From Aquisalimonas sp. (GTDB lineage Bacteria; Pseudomonadota; Gammaproteobacteria; Nitrococcales; Aquisalimonadaceae): DNA of 8,006 nucleotides. Both the position numbers and the translations under genes were made by a program. Below, one piece after another: positions 1 through 5,712 of the stretch. The notes beneath the pieces are model-generated. The model did no database searches. It was not told the origin of the DNA and saw nothing but the letters and a program-made list of their open reading frames with translations. Location: the NCBI GenBank assembly GCA_007127625.1, contig SKYZ01000294.1, positions 1 to 8,006 on the forward strand. Reading direction: 5' to 3'. Position 1 is the first letter of the stretch. Each line of letters begins with the position of its first letter.

Positions 1-11
1 CGGCTACAAAG

Positions 12-31
12 AACTCAAGGTCACTTGAGCT
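12..31 (-). other. Leader stem-loop close to 16S
   Basis: On the minus strand AGCTCAAG and CTTGAGTT pair around a TGAC loop, giving eight base pairs including one G-T wobble. It lies between the longer leader hairpin and the expected 16S start, where rRNA leaders are usually structured for processing. The function is inferred from position. Confidence 0.5.
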
Positions 32-32
32 A

Positions 33-74
33 CTTGCACCGAAGATCAATCTGCATCTTCGCCAAATGTGCAAG
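33..74 (-). other. Extended stem-loop in rRNA leader
   Basis: Two nested perfect 7-bp arms stack. The outer pair is CTTGCAC (33-39) with GTGCAAG (68-74); the inner pair is CGAAGAT (40-46) with ATCTTCG (55-61). There is an 8-base loop and a 6-base one-sided bulge at 62-67. Such structured leader RNA is normal between boxA and 16S and may help folding or RNase processing; the exact role here is inferred. Confidence 0.6.
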
Positions 75-99
75 CGCCCACACAAGCCATCTGATCCGA

Positions 100-113
100 A
101 TTGTTAAAGAGCG
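100..113 (-). promoter_or_regulatory. boxA antitermination site of the rrn leader
   Basis: The minus strand reads CGCTCTTTAACAAT, matching the E. coli rrn boxA core (TGCTCTTTAACA) at all but the first base. In rRNA operons boxA RNA recruits NusB-NusE and the rest of the antitermination complex, so that RNA polymerase resists Rho while making untranslated RNA. It sits about 20-35 bases after the inferred start of the proximal promoter and before the structured leader, as expected for a rrn operon. Confidence 0.9.
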
Positions 114-129
114 TTCGGCCTCGGCCGAA
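114..129 (-). promoter_or_regulatory. boxB-like hairpin upstream of boxA
   Basis: TTCGGC and GCCGAA form a perfect 6-bp stem around a CGAG tetraloop, immediately before boxA on the minus strand. The order hairpin then boxA matches the boxB-boxA order of E. coli rrn leaders. Its role in antitermination is inferred from position. Confidence 0.65.
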
Positions 130-140
130 GCGGGACACAC

Positions 141-168
141 ATTATAGAGCGTGTCTTGTTCGTGTCAA
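141..168 (-). promoter_or_regulatory. rrn promoter 5 (proximal)
   Basis: Minus strand: -35 TTGACA (163-168), a 16-bp spacer, -10 TATAAT (141-146). Both hexamers are perfect sigma70 consensus. The start should fall near 134, just upstream of the boxB-like hairpin and boxA. The discriminator GTGTGTCCC is the least GC-rich of the five promoters. This is the promoter closest to the rRNA genes. Confidence 0.92.
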
Positions 169-212
169 CCGTGCGACTCCGTTGACTGGACCGCCTGTTT
201 GGCGGGAGGCGC

Positions 213-240
213 ATTATAGCTGCTGAATGCACCCCGTCAA
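213..240 (-). promoter_or_regulatory. rrn promoter 4
   Basis: Minus strand: -35 TTGACG (235-240), a 16-bp spacer, -10 TATAAT (213-218), followed by GCGCCTCCC. That discriminator closely resembles the GCGCCACC type of E. coli rrn P1 promoters, which is linked to ppGpp/DksA (stringent) control. The inferred start is near 206, so the RNA would begin with a small hairpin (CCGCC/GGCGG, 191-205). Confidence 0.9.
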
Positions 241-276
241 GTTGTTTCGTGCCCCTGTCGGCGTGTTGCCTGTTGC

Positions 277-342
277 CTTCAGGGAGTGCGCATTCTACAG
301 GGCAGAAGCGCTGGGTCAACACCTTTTTGAAACTCCCTGAAG
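277..342. repeat. 11-bp inverted repeat around rrn promoter 3
   Basis: CTTCAGGGAGT (277-287) and ACTCCCTGAAG (332-342) are perfect reverse complements separated by 44 bases, and rrn promoter 3 lies entirely between them. RNA started at promoters 1 or 2 could fold this into a long-looped hairpin. On DNA it could be a paired protein site. The arms are a direct observation; either role is inference. Confidence 0.6.
292..319 (-). promoter_or_regulatory. rrn promoter 3
   Basis: Minus strand: -35 TTGACC (314-319), a 16-bp spacer, -10 TAGAAT (292-297), then the discriminator GCGCACTCCC. A run of five A on the minus strand (324-328) lies just upstream of the -35, where an UP element would sit. The promoter lies between the two arms of an 11-bp inverted repeat (277-287 and 332-342). 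Confidence 0.82.
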
Positions 343-372
343 CCGCGTCACTGCTGGCTTCGAGGGGCGGGG

Positions 373-400
373 ATTGTAACGTGGAACCCCCTGGCGTCAA
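373..400 (-). promoter_or_regulatory. rrn promoter 2
   Basis: Minus strand: -35 TTGACG (395-400), a 16-bp spacer, -10 TACAAT (373-378), then a wholly G/C discriminator, CCCCGCCCC. A six-A tract on the minus strand (405-410) lies just upstream of the -35 and may act as an UP element. The -10 differs from consensus at one base. Confidence 0.8.
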
Positions 401-459
401 CCACTTTTTTGCCCCTTCCGAGGAGGCCGGCGAGCCGGTGCGCCCCGGAAGAGCTGCGC

Positions 460-487
460 ATTCTATAGCTCACACTGAGCGGGTCAA
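460..487 (-). promoter_or_regulatory. rrn promoter 1 (distal)
   Basis: Minus strand: -35 TTGACC (482-487), a 16-bp spacer, -10 TAGAAT (460-465), then the discriminator GCGCAGC. The -35 overlaps the tyrS stop codon (484-486), and AAGAAAA (491-497, minus) just upstream is encoded by the last tyrS codons. It has the same spacer and -35 core as the other four promoters. Confidence 0.8.
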
Positions 488-1695
488 GCGTTTTCTTGCA
501 CGACGGTGACACGGGCGAACCGGCGCTTGCCCACCTGGATGGTGTACTCGCCTCCGGCGGCGAGCCTGGCGCCGGGGTCCTCCACCCGCTCACCGTCGAT
601 GCGGACTGCTCCCTGGCGGACCATCCGCTGCCCGTCACTGCTGGAGCCCACCAGGCCGGCGAGCCGCAGGAGAGTGGGCAATGGCACGTCAGCTCCCTTG
701 GCCTCGACGGTGGTTTCGGGGATGTCCTCGGGCATGGCGCCCTGCTGGAACCGGGCAACGAAGTTCTCGCGGGCGCGCATGGCCGCGTCGCTATCGTGGA
801 AACGCGTTACCAGCTCCTCGGCAAGGAGGAACTTGATGTCCCGTGGATTACGGCCGTCGGCCGCCTCCTGGCGCAGCTGGTCAACCTCCGGTCCGGTCTT
901 CAGGCTGAGCAGTTCGAAGTAGCGCCACATGAGGTCGTCGGAGATGGACATGATCTTGCCGAACATGTCGTCCGCCGGTTCCCGGATGCCCACATAGTTG
1001 TTCAGCGACTTGGACATCTTCTGCACCCCGTCCAGGCCCTCGAGGATGGGCACGGTCATGACCACCTGCGCGGACTGGCCGTAGGACTGCTGCAGCTGGC
1101 GCCCCACCAGCAGGTTGAACTTCTGGTCCGTACCGCCGAGTTCCACATCCGCCTTGAGTTCGACGGAGTCGTACCCCTGGATCAGCGGGTAGAGGAACTC
1201 GTGAATCGCAATCGCCTGGCCCGAGGTGTAGCGCTTATGGAAGTCGTCGCGTTCGAGCATGCGCGCCACCGTGTGCCGCGCGGCGAGCTGAATCATGTCG
1301 GTGGCGGAGAACGCGTTCATCCAGTGGGAGTTGAACACCACGTGGGTGCGCTCGGGGTCGAGGATGCGGAAGACCTGCTCTTCGTAGGTGCGCGCATTGG
1401 CGCTGACCTCCTCGGGGGTGAGCGGCTTGCGCGTGGCGCTCTTGCCGGAGGGGTCGCCGATCATCCCAGTGAAGTCACCGATGAGGAAGTAGACCTCGTG
1501 ACCGAGATCCTGGAACTGGCGCAGCTTGTTGATCAGCACCGTGTGCCCCAGGTGCAGATCCGGCGCCGTCGGGTCGAAGCCCGCCTTGATGCGCAGGGGG
1601 CGCCGGGCCGCCAGGCGCTCCTTCAGTTCGGATTCCACCAGTACTTCATCGGTGCCCCGGGTCAGTTCAGCCAGGGCCGCATCCACATCCACCAT
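484..1695 (-). CDS. tyrS: Tyrosyl-tRNA synthetase (TyrZ-type)
   Basis: This class I aminoacyl-tRNA synthetase activates tyrosine with ATP and charges tRNA-Tyr in the cytoplasm. The 403-residue protein has the Rossmann catalytic domain with its HIGH-type motif HLGH at residues 48-51 (in APDLHLGHT), GGTDQKFN at 187-194 in the tyrosine pocket region, and KMSKS at 226-230. An S4 RNA-binding domain occupies about 340-400. KMSKS, rather than the KFGKT of E. coli TyrS, marks the TyrZ or type 2 group, as in P. aeruginosa tyrZ. The ATG at 1695 gives a full N-terminus, though the ribosome site (CAGAGA) is weak. The gene is co-directional with the rRNA operon and no terminator separates them: its stop codon lies inside the first rrn -35. 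The only other candidate is a type 1 TyrS, which the motifs disfavour. Confidence 0.97.
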   Translation of the reverse strand: MVDVDAALAELTRGTDEVLVESELKERLAARRPLRIKAGFDPTAPDLHLGHTVLINKLRQFQDLGHEVYFLIGDFTGMIGDPSGKSATRKPLTPEEVSANARTYEEQVFRILDPERTHVVFNSHWMNAFSATDMIQLAARHTVARMLERDDFHKRYTSGQAIAIHEFLYPLIQGYDSVELKADVELGGTDQKFNLLVGRQLQQSYGQSAQVVMTVPILEGLDGVQKMSKSLNNYVGIREPADDMFGKIMSISDDLMWRYFELLSLKTGPEVDQLRQEAADGRNPRDIKFLLAEELVTRFHDSDAAMRARENFVARFQQGAMPEDIPETTVEAKGADVPLPTLLRLAGLVGSSSDGQRMVRQGAVRIDGERVEDPGARLAAGGEYTIQVGKRRFARVTVVQENA

Positions 1696-1730
1696 GACGC
1701 TATCTCTGGGAAAAGTTGAACGAGGCCGGG

Positions 1731-1739
1731 ATTCTAACA
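1731..1739 (-). promoter_or_regulatory. Candidate extended -10 promoter of tyrS
   Basis: The minus strand reads TGTTAGAAT: a TG dinucleotide one base before the hexamer TAGAAT (1731-1736), the extended -10 arrangement. No good -35 is found 16-18 bases upstream, which is tolerable for extended -10 promoters. The RNA would start near 1724, giving a leader of roughly 30 bases. A GC-rich CCCGGCC follows the hexamer. Confidence 0.5.
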
Positions 1740-1852
1740 GGATGTACTACTAACCTTCCCAGAAGTTTTGTCAGGTCTCAGTGGTTTCTGCGCCGCTGTG
1801 GCAAGGCGCGTACCATGTCTCCAGCACCGCCGACCGGGAGGACACCCGCCGC

Positions 1853-2959
1853 ATGGGTCAGTACACCTATATCGGTCTGATGACCGGCACCAGCATGGAT
1901 GCCATCGACGCCGCCCTGCTGGATCTGAGCGATGCCGCGCCCAGGCTTGTCGCGACACACGGCACCCCGCTGCCCGACGCATTGCGCCGGCAGCTCCTGG
2001 CGGTCGGCGCCGGGACGGGGCTGACGGAGCTGCTGGAGCTGGACGCCCGGCTGGGTGAAGCGCTGGCGAACGCCGCAATCGAACTAATGAACCGCGCCGG
2101 CGTGACGAGCAACCAGGTGCGGGCCATCGGCAGCCACGGCCAGACGCTGTGGCACGCGCCGGACGCCGAGCACCGCACCACCCTGCAGGCCGGTGACCCG
2201 AACCGCATCGCCGAGCGCACGGGCATCACCGTGGTCGCCGACTTCCGCCGTCGCGACATGGCCGCGGGCGGCCAGGGGGCACCGCTGGCACCGGCCTTTC
2301 ATCGGGCGTTCTTTGGCTCGATCACGGAACCGCGGGCCGTGGTCAACATAGGCGGCATCGCGAATGTCACCTGCCTGCCCGCCGACACCACGGGGGTCAC
2401 GGGCTTCGATACCGGACCGGGCAATGTGCTGCTGGATACCTGGTGCCGGCAGCACGACCGGGGGAACTACGATGCCGACGGCGCCTGGGCGGCACAGGCG
2501 CGTACGGACCCGCAACTGCTGGCGCGGCTGCGGGATGATCAGTATTTCCGTCGTCCGCCGCCGAAGAGCACGGGCCGTGAGTACTTCAATGCGCAGTGGC
2601 TTGCCACCGCCAAACTGGAGGGGCATTCACCGGCCACGGTGCAGGCAACCCTGGCGGAGCTCACGGCCGGCACCATTGCCGACAGCCTGCGCAGTGCCAT
2701 GCCGAGCGCGAAGCGACTCCTGGTCTGTGGCGGCGGAGCGCGGAACGGGGATCTCATGCGACGACTGGCCCGCAACCTGCCCGAGATGGTGACCGAGTCC
2801 ACCGCAGACCACGGCATCTCGCCGGACTGGGTGGAGGCAGCGGGGTTCGCCTGGCTCGCCCACGCCACCCTGGACGGGCGCCCGGGGAACATCCCGGCGG
2901 TGACCGGAGCACACAGACCGGTCCCGCTGGGCGGCATCTATCCAGGCGGCACGAGCTAG
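1853..2959 (+). CDS. anmK: Anhydro-N-acetylmuramic acid kinase
   Basis: AnmK uses ATP to open and phosphorylate 1,6-anhydro-MurNAc, giving MurNAc-6-phosphate in cytoplasmic peptidoglycan recycling. The 368-residue protein matches the usual length of about 370. It shows the sugar-kinase/actin-fold motifs in order: [12 protein letters not shown] (8-19), GSHGQTLWH (93-101), NIGGIANVT (165-173), DTGPGN (186-191, holding the Asp conserved as catalytic base) and CGGGARN (292-298). I chose the ATG at 1853 because homology begins at [14 protein letters not shown] and GGGAGGA (1836-1842) is a good ribosome site. An in-frame ATG at 1781 would add 24 unlike residues. In Pseudomonas an M23 peptidase gene lies between tyrZ and anmK; here the 157-bp divergent spacer has none. 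The stop overlaps the erpA stop. Confidence 0.96.
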   Translation: MGQYTYIGLMTGTSMDAIDAALLDLSDAAPRLVATHGTPLPDALRRQLLAVGAGTGLTELLELDARLGEALANAAIELMNRAGVTSNQVRAIGSHGQTLWHAPDAEHRTTLQAGDPNRIAERTGITVVADFRRRDMAAGGQGAPLAPAFHRAFFGSITEPRAVVNIGGIANVTCLPADTTGVTGFDTGPGNVLLDTWCRQHDRGNYDADGAWAAQARTDPQLLARLRDDQYFRRPPPKSTGREYFNAQWLATAKLEGHSPATVQATLAELTAGTIADSLRSAMPSAKRLLVCGGGARNGDLMRRLARNLPEMVTESTADHGISPDWVEAAGFAWLAHATLDGRPGNIPAVTGAHRPVPLGGIYPGGTS

Positions 2960-3309
2960 ACTGCGAAGGACGAGCCGCAGCCGCAGGTCGTGGTGGCGTT
3001 GGGATTGCGGATCACGAACTGGGCACCTTCGATGCCTTCGACGTAGTCGATCTCCGCGCCCTCGAGGTACTGCACGCTCATGGGATCGACGAGCAGGGTG
3101 ACACCGTTTTTCTCCATGGCGGTGTCGCCGTCCTCGACGTTCTCGTCGAAGGTGAAGCCGTACTGGAACCCGGAGCAACCACCGCCGGCAACGTATACGC
3201 GCAGCTTCAACGAGTCGTTGTTCTCCTCGTCCAGAAGTTCGCGCACCTTGTTCGCCGCACTGTCAGTAAAGACCAGCGGGGCATCCTGTTCGAGTGCTGC
3301 TTCCGCCAT
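2956..3309 (-). CDS. erpA: A-type iron-sulfur carrier ErpA
   Basis: ErpA carries Fe-S clusters from the assembly machinery to target enzymes; in E. coli it is essential for maturing isoprenoid-synthesis enzymes such as IspG. The 117-residue protein is a complete A-type carrier with the three conserved cysteines: Cys45 in [10 protein letters not shown], then Cys109 and Cys111 in the C-terminal CGCGSSF. The N-terminal [15 protein letters not shown] and the context beside argC favour ErpA over IscA or SufA. The start has a strong ribosome site, GGAGG (3319-3323), nine bases upstream. Its TAG stop shares CTAG with the anmK stop. It is co-directional with argC but separated by 185 bp containing a strong palindrome and a promoter candidate, so it probably has its own transcript. 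Confidence 0.95.
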   Translation of the reverse strand: MAEAALEQDAPLVFTDSAANKVRELLDEENNDSLKLRVYVAGGGCSGFQYGFTFDENVEDGDTAMEKNGVTLLVDPMSVQYLEGAEIDYVEGIEGAQFVIRNPNATTTCGCGSSFAV

Positions 3310-3403
3310 GGTTTCAGGCCTCCGGGAGATCGATCATATCGGGCATTGTTGTCACCGCGGCGCTCGACGGGACGTCGACGCACGCAGCAACCCAACCGGG
3401 ATC

Positions 3404-3432
3404 ATTGTCCTCCCGGCAGCCGGGGCCGTCAA
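3404..3432 (-). promoter_or_regulatory. Candidate erpA promoter
   Basis: Minus strand: TTGACG (3427-3432), a 17-bp spacer, GACAAT (3404-3409). The -35 matches five of six bases and the -10 four of six. The RNA would start near 3397, giving a leader of about 88 bases that contains a small hairpin (TCGACG/CGTCGA, 3364-3378). The -35 lies inside the palindrome at 3415-3451. A second -10-like hexamer, TATGAT (3333-3338), nearer the gene lacks a -35 and is less convincing. Confidence 0.45.
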
Positions 3433-3451
3433 CTTGACGGCCCCGGCTGCC
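3415..3451. repeat. 18-bp near-perfect palindrome between argC and erpA
   Basis: GGCAGCCGGGGCCGTCAA (3415-3432) and its exact reverse complement (3434-3451) are separated by one C. As RNA it forms a very stable GC-rich hairpin with a three-base loop. It lies 44 bases past the argC stop, so it could end or protect the argC transcript. No T-run follows on either strand, so it is not a standard intrinsic terminator. It also contains the candidate erpA -35. Confidence 0.75.
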
Positions 3452-3494
3452 CGGTGCGTCAGGGAAGGACGGGGATCCCTTCCAGGCCGGCGGT

Positions 3495-4490
3495 CTAGGG
3501 CAGACCGCACATGAGATTCATGTTCTGCACCGCCTGGCTGGCCGCCCCCTTGGTGAGGTTGTCGATCACCGAAAGGACAATGGCCGTACGGCCGTCCTGG
3601 GGCGGGTGGACGGCGATGCGGCAGAGATTGGTGCCACGCACCGTGCGCGTTTCCGGATGGCTGCCGGCGGGGAGCACATCGACGAAGGGTTCATCGGCAT
3701 ACCGCGCCTCATACAGCGACTGCAGCTCATCCGCCGGGATGTTCAGCGGCGCGTACAGGCTCGCCTGCATGCCCCGGGTCATGGGAATGAGATGCGGCAG
3801 GAACGTCAGGCCCACGCTGCCACCGGCAGCGGCTTCCAGGGTCTGCCGGATCTCCGGCAGGTGGCGGTGGCCGTCGGCGCCGTAGGCGCGCAGGTTCTCG
3901 TTGGCCTCGCCGAACAGGGTCGGCACCTGGGCCTTGCGTCCGGCACCGGAGACACCGGACTTGCAATCCGCCACCAGGGAGTGGACGTCCACGTGCCCCG
4001 CTTCCACCAGCGGCAGCCAGCCCAGCGCCACGGCGGTGGGATAGCAACCGGGATTGGCCACCAGCCGCGCGTCGGCGATCCGCGACCGGTACATCTCGGG
4101 CAGACCGTAGACCGCCTCCGCCAGGAGTTCCGGACAGGCATGCTGCATGCCGTACCAGCGCTCCCAGGACGCCGCATCCCGTAGGCGGAAGTCGGCGCCG
4201 AGATCAACTACACGAACGCCGGCGGCGATGAGCTCCGGCGCCATGCCCATGGCGGTGCCGTTGGGCGTGGCAAAGAACACCAGATCACACGTCGCGAGTT
4301 CACCCACGTCCGGCTCGGTGAACTGAAGATCCACATGGCCGCGCAGCCCCGGGAACATCGCGTCCACGCGGGTACCGGCATTGCCCCGGGACGTGATGGC
4401 GCGCACGCTGGCCTGCGGATGGCCGGCCAGCAGCCGCAAGAGTTCGGCACCGGTATAGCCGGTACCGCCGACGATGCCTACGGTAATCAT
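3495..4490 (-). CDS. argC: N-acetyl-gamma-glutamyl-phosphate reductase
   Basis: ArgC reduces N-acetyl-glutamyl-phosphate to N-acetyl-glutamate semialdehyde with NADPH, the third step of arginine synthesis in the cytoplasm. The 331-residue protein begins [21 protein letters not shown], a Rossmann glycine motif (GGTGYTG at 8-14). The catalytic cysteine is Cys149 in ANPGCYPTA, followed by [10 protein letters not shown] (177-186), GHRHLPEI (207-214) and HLIPMTRGM (233-241). The length is slightly below the usual 340-345. I chose the ATG at 4490 because homology starts there and AGGAG (4497-4501) lies six bases upstream. A longer in-frame reading back to 4619 adds 43 low-complexity residues and is unlikely. 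No other arg gene is adjacent. The nearest upstream gene is divergent. Confidence 0.96.
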   Translation of the reverse strand: MITVGIVGGTGYTGAELLRLLAGHPQASVRAITSRGNAGTRVDAMFPGLRGHVDLQFTEPDVGELATCDLVFFATPNGTAMGMAPELIAAGVRVVDLGADFRLRDAASWERWYGMQHACPELLAEAVYGLPEMYRSRIADARLVANPGCYPTAVALGWLPLVEAGHVDVHSLVADCKSGVSGAGRKAQVPTLFGEANENLRAYGADGHRHLPEIRQTLEAAAGGSVGLTFLPHLIPMTRGMQASLYAPLNIPADELQSLYEARYADEPFVDVLPAGSHPETRTVRGTNLCRIAVHPPQDGRTAIVLSVIDNLTKGAASQAVQNMNLMCGLP

Positions 4491-4537
4491 GATCCACTCC
4501 TGGAGGTGGCTGGAGCGCACACGCGCACCGGGTGGTG

Positions 4538-4566
4538 ATTTTACGGCGGCGGCGGCTCCGAGGGAA
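4538..4566 (-). promoter_or_regulatory. Weak candidate argC promoter
   Basis: Minus strand: TAAAAT (4538-4543) is a good -10 (five of six). It lies 17 bp after TTCCCT (4561-4566), a poor -35 matching three of six. The RNA would start near 4531, about 40 bases before argC. It is the only A/T-rich island in this otherwise very GC-rich spacer, which includes a GGC trinucleotide run at 4546-4556. Confidence 0.35.
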
Positions 4567-4648
4567 CCGCACCGCCCACCGCTGGTCTGAAGCAGAGCCC
4601 GCTGCAACTCGCCGGCCATGCCGGTGGTCGCGGGCGCGGGCGCGGCTG

Positions 4649-4654
4649 TAGAAT
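4649..4654 (+). promoter_or_regulatory. Candidate -10 of the tlpA-like/hemJ unit
   Basis: TAGAAT (4649-4654) followed by CCCCG resembles the -10 and discriminator of the other promoters in this window. It would start RNA near 4661, about 24 bases before the thioredoxin gene. No recognisable -35 exists upstream, where the sequence is a repetitive GCGGGC run, so the call is weak. Confidence 0.35.
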
Positions 4655-4684
4655 CCCCGTCACGCTTTTTTGGGACACGCGATA

Positions 4685-5218
4685 ATGACGAAACGCAAGG
4701 ATATCTGGGCCGGCCTCATCGGGGTCGCAGTGATAGCGGTGGCCGCGTTGGTGTGGCTGGCCCCCTGGCAGGCGGAGCGGGCGCCCGAGGTACGGCTTGA
4801 GACCCTGGAGGGCAACCGCTTTGCGCTGAGCGACTTCCGTGGTCAGCCGACCATCGTTGCCTTCTGGGCTACCACCTGTGCGAGTTGTGTCGAGGAAATC
4901 CCGCACTTCAAGGACCTCCATGCGGAGTTCGCCGACCAGGGCTTCGAGATCATCGCCGTGGCCATGGAGTACGATCCGCCGGAACAGGTCCGCGCCATGG
5001 CGGAAGACCGTGAACTCCCGTACCGCGTGGTGCTGGACCGGGACGGCAGCATCGCCCGTGCTTTCGGCGAAATCCGGCTGACACCGACCACGTTCCTCAT
5101 CGGCCCCGACGGCGAGATCCTGCAGCGCCGCCTGGGCATGGTGGACGTGGAACGCATGCGCGAGCGACTCACAGGTCTGGTGCCCGGTCAGCCGGTGGCC
5201 GACCTGGGAGACGCGTAA
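4685..5218 (+). CDS. Membrane-anchored TlpA/ResA-like thioredoxin
   Basis: This is probably a thiol-disulfide oxidoreductase held in the inner membrane, with its thioredoxin domain in the periplasm. The 177-residue protein has a short basic N-terminus (MTKRKD), one hydrophobic segment at about 8-28 that looks like an uncleaved anchor, and a thioredoxin fold from about 35. The active site is WATTCASC, with Cys65 and Cys68; the cis-proline is Pro134 in LTPTTFLIG. The family is clear, but the TlpA, ResA or DsbE substrate is not. The active site is CASC, without the Pro common in CxPC members. I chose ATG 4685, with weak GGGA at 4672-4675; an in-frame TTG at 4670 adds five residues. It lies seven bases before hemJ, so the two are probably co-transcribed. 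A role in haem or cytochrome thiol chemistry is inference. Confidence 0.85.
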   Translation: MTKRKDIWAGLIGVAVIAVAALVWLAPWQAERAPEVRLETLEGNRFALSDFRGQPTIVAFWATTCASCVEEIPHFKDLHAEFADQGFEIIAVAMEYDPPEQVRAMAEDRELPYRVVLDRDGSIARAFGEIRLTPTTFLIGPDGEILQRRLGMVDVERMRERLTGLVPGQPVADLGDA

Positions 5219-5225
5219 CCACGCC

Positions 5226-5651
5226 ATGACCTACCTCTGGATCAAAGCCTTCCACATCATCGCCGTGGTGACCTGGTTCGCCGCGATCTTCTACCTGCCG
5301 CGCCTGTTCGTCTACCACGCCTTGGCCGAGGACGAGGTCGGCCGCGAACGGTTCAAGGTCATGGAGCGCAAGCTCTACCGCGGCATCATGAACCCCAGCG
5401 CCGTGGTCGCCATCGGGCTCGGTCTGGCACTGCTGTGGCTGAACCCGGGCTGGCTGACTCAGGGATGGATGCACGCCAAGCTGGCGCTGGTGGTGCTGCT
5501 GGCGGGGTATCACCTGTGGTGCGGGATGCTGCTGCGCCGCTTCCGGGACGATGCCAACAGCCGCAGCCACGTCTGGTACCGGGTATTCAACGAGGCGCCG
5601 GTGCTTCTGCTGGTGGCCATAGTGGTCCTGGCGGTGGTGAAGCCTTTCTGA
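5226..5651 (+). CDS. hemJ: HemJ protoporphyrinogen IX oxidase
   Basis: HemJ oxidises protoporphyrinogen IX to protoporphyrin IX, the penultimate step of haem synthesis, in the inner membrane. The 141-residue protein has the usual family length and about four hydrophobic segments (near 6-26, 57-73, 83-103 and 122-138). It opens with the family signature LWIKAFHIIAVVTWFAAIFYLPRLFVYH in which His10 is the conserved residue linked to haem binding. WMHAKLALV (81-89) carries the conserved Lys85. Both residues are required in characterised HemJ proteins, from memory. The ribosome site is poor (GGGAG at 5206-5210, 15 bases away), so translation may depend on coupling to the upstream thioredoxin gene, whose stop is seven bases before this start. 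It converges with bfr. Confidence 0.93.
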   Translation: MTYLWIKAFHIIAVVTWFAAIFYLPRLFVYHALAEDEVGRERFKVMERKLYRGIMNPSAVVAIGLGLALLWLNPGWLTQGWMHAKLALVVLLAGYHLWCGMLLRRFRDDANSRSHVWYRVFNEAPVLLLVAIVVLAVVKPF

Positions 5652-5673
5652 AACTTCCCGTGGCCAGGACCAC
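5622..5673. terminator. Possible hairpin at the hemJ/bfr convergence
   Basis: GTGGTCCTGGC (5622-5632) and GCCAGGACCAC (5663-5673) are perfect 11-bp reverse complements with a 30-base loop that includes the hemJ stop codon. A smaller alternative, CGTGG/CCACG (5659-5674), competes for the right arm. No T-run follows on either strand, so intrinsic termination is doubtful. The position between convergent genes is where a two-way terminator would be expected. Confidence 0.35.
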
Positions 5674-5712
5674 GTATACCCGACGGTCCCGCCGCACGGC
5701 GAGGCCGGGCGA

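Larger units (their letters stand above)
1..134 (-). ncRNA. rRNA operon leader (5' external transcribed region before 16S)
   Basis: Read on the minus strand, this stretch follows the most proximal rrn promoter. It contains a boxA (GCTCTTTAACAAT), then CAGATGGCTTGTGTGGGCGCTTG, which closely resembles the gammaproteobacterial 16S leader segment after boxA, and ends in TTCTTTGTAGCCG, similar to the E. coli leader just before 16S. The 16S gene itself is not in the window; by comparison with E. coli it should begin a few tens of bases beyond base 1. The leader is normally transcribed and then cut off by RNase III and other nucleases. The start near 134 is inferred from the promoter's -10 position, not measured. 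Confidence 0.88.

Noticed and set aside
249..509. Open frames on both strands in the rrn promoter region
   Set aside because: They run through five promoters, have no ribosome site and give no recognisable protein.
496..1719. Long open frame (407 codons) on the plus strand opposite tyrS
   Set aside because: It is an antisense shadow of a clear tyrS in high-GC DNA. The product is His/Val/Leu-rich with no recognisable motif, and it has no ribosome site.
1781..1852. Upstream in-frame ATG extending anmK by 24 residues
   Set aside because: The extension does not resemble AnmK, whose family start is at [14 protein letters not shown], and the good ribosome site serves the ATG at 1853.
2596..3498. 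300-codon plus-strand frame over the anmK 3' end and erpA
   Set aside because: It is a third-frame shadow of anmK and antisense to erpA. Both real genes are certain from their motifs.
4491..4619. Upstream extension of argC by 43 residues
   Set aside because: The extension is low-complexity. The Rossmann motif begins directly at the ATG at 4490, which has AGGAG six bases upstream.
4610..4626. 7-bp hairpin in the argC/tlpA-like spacer
   Set aside because: It is short, has a wobble pair, lies outside both predicted transcripts and is expected by chance in GC-rich DNA.
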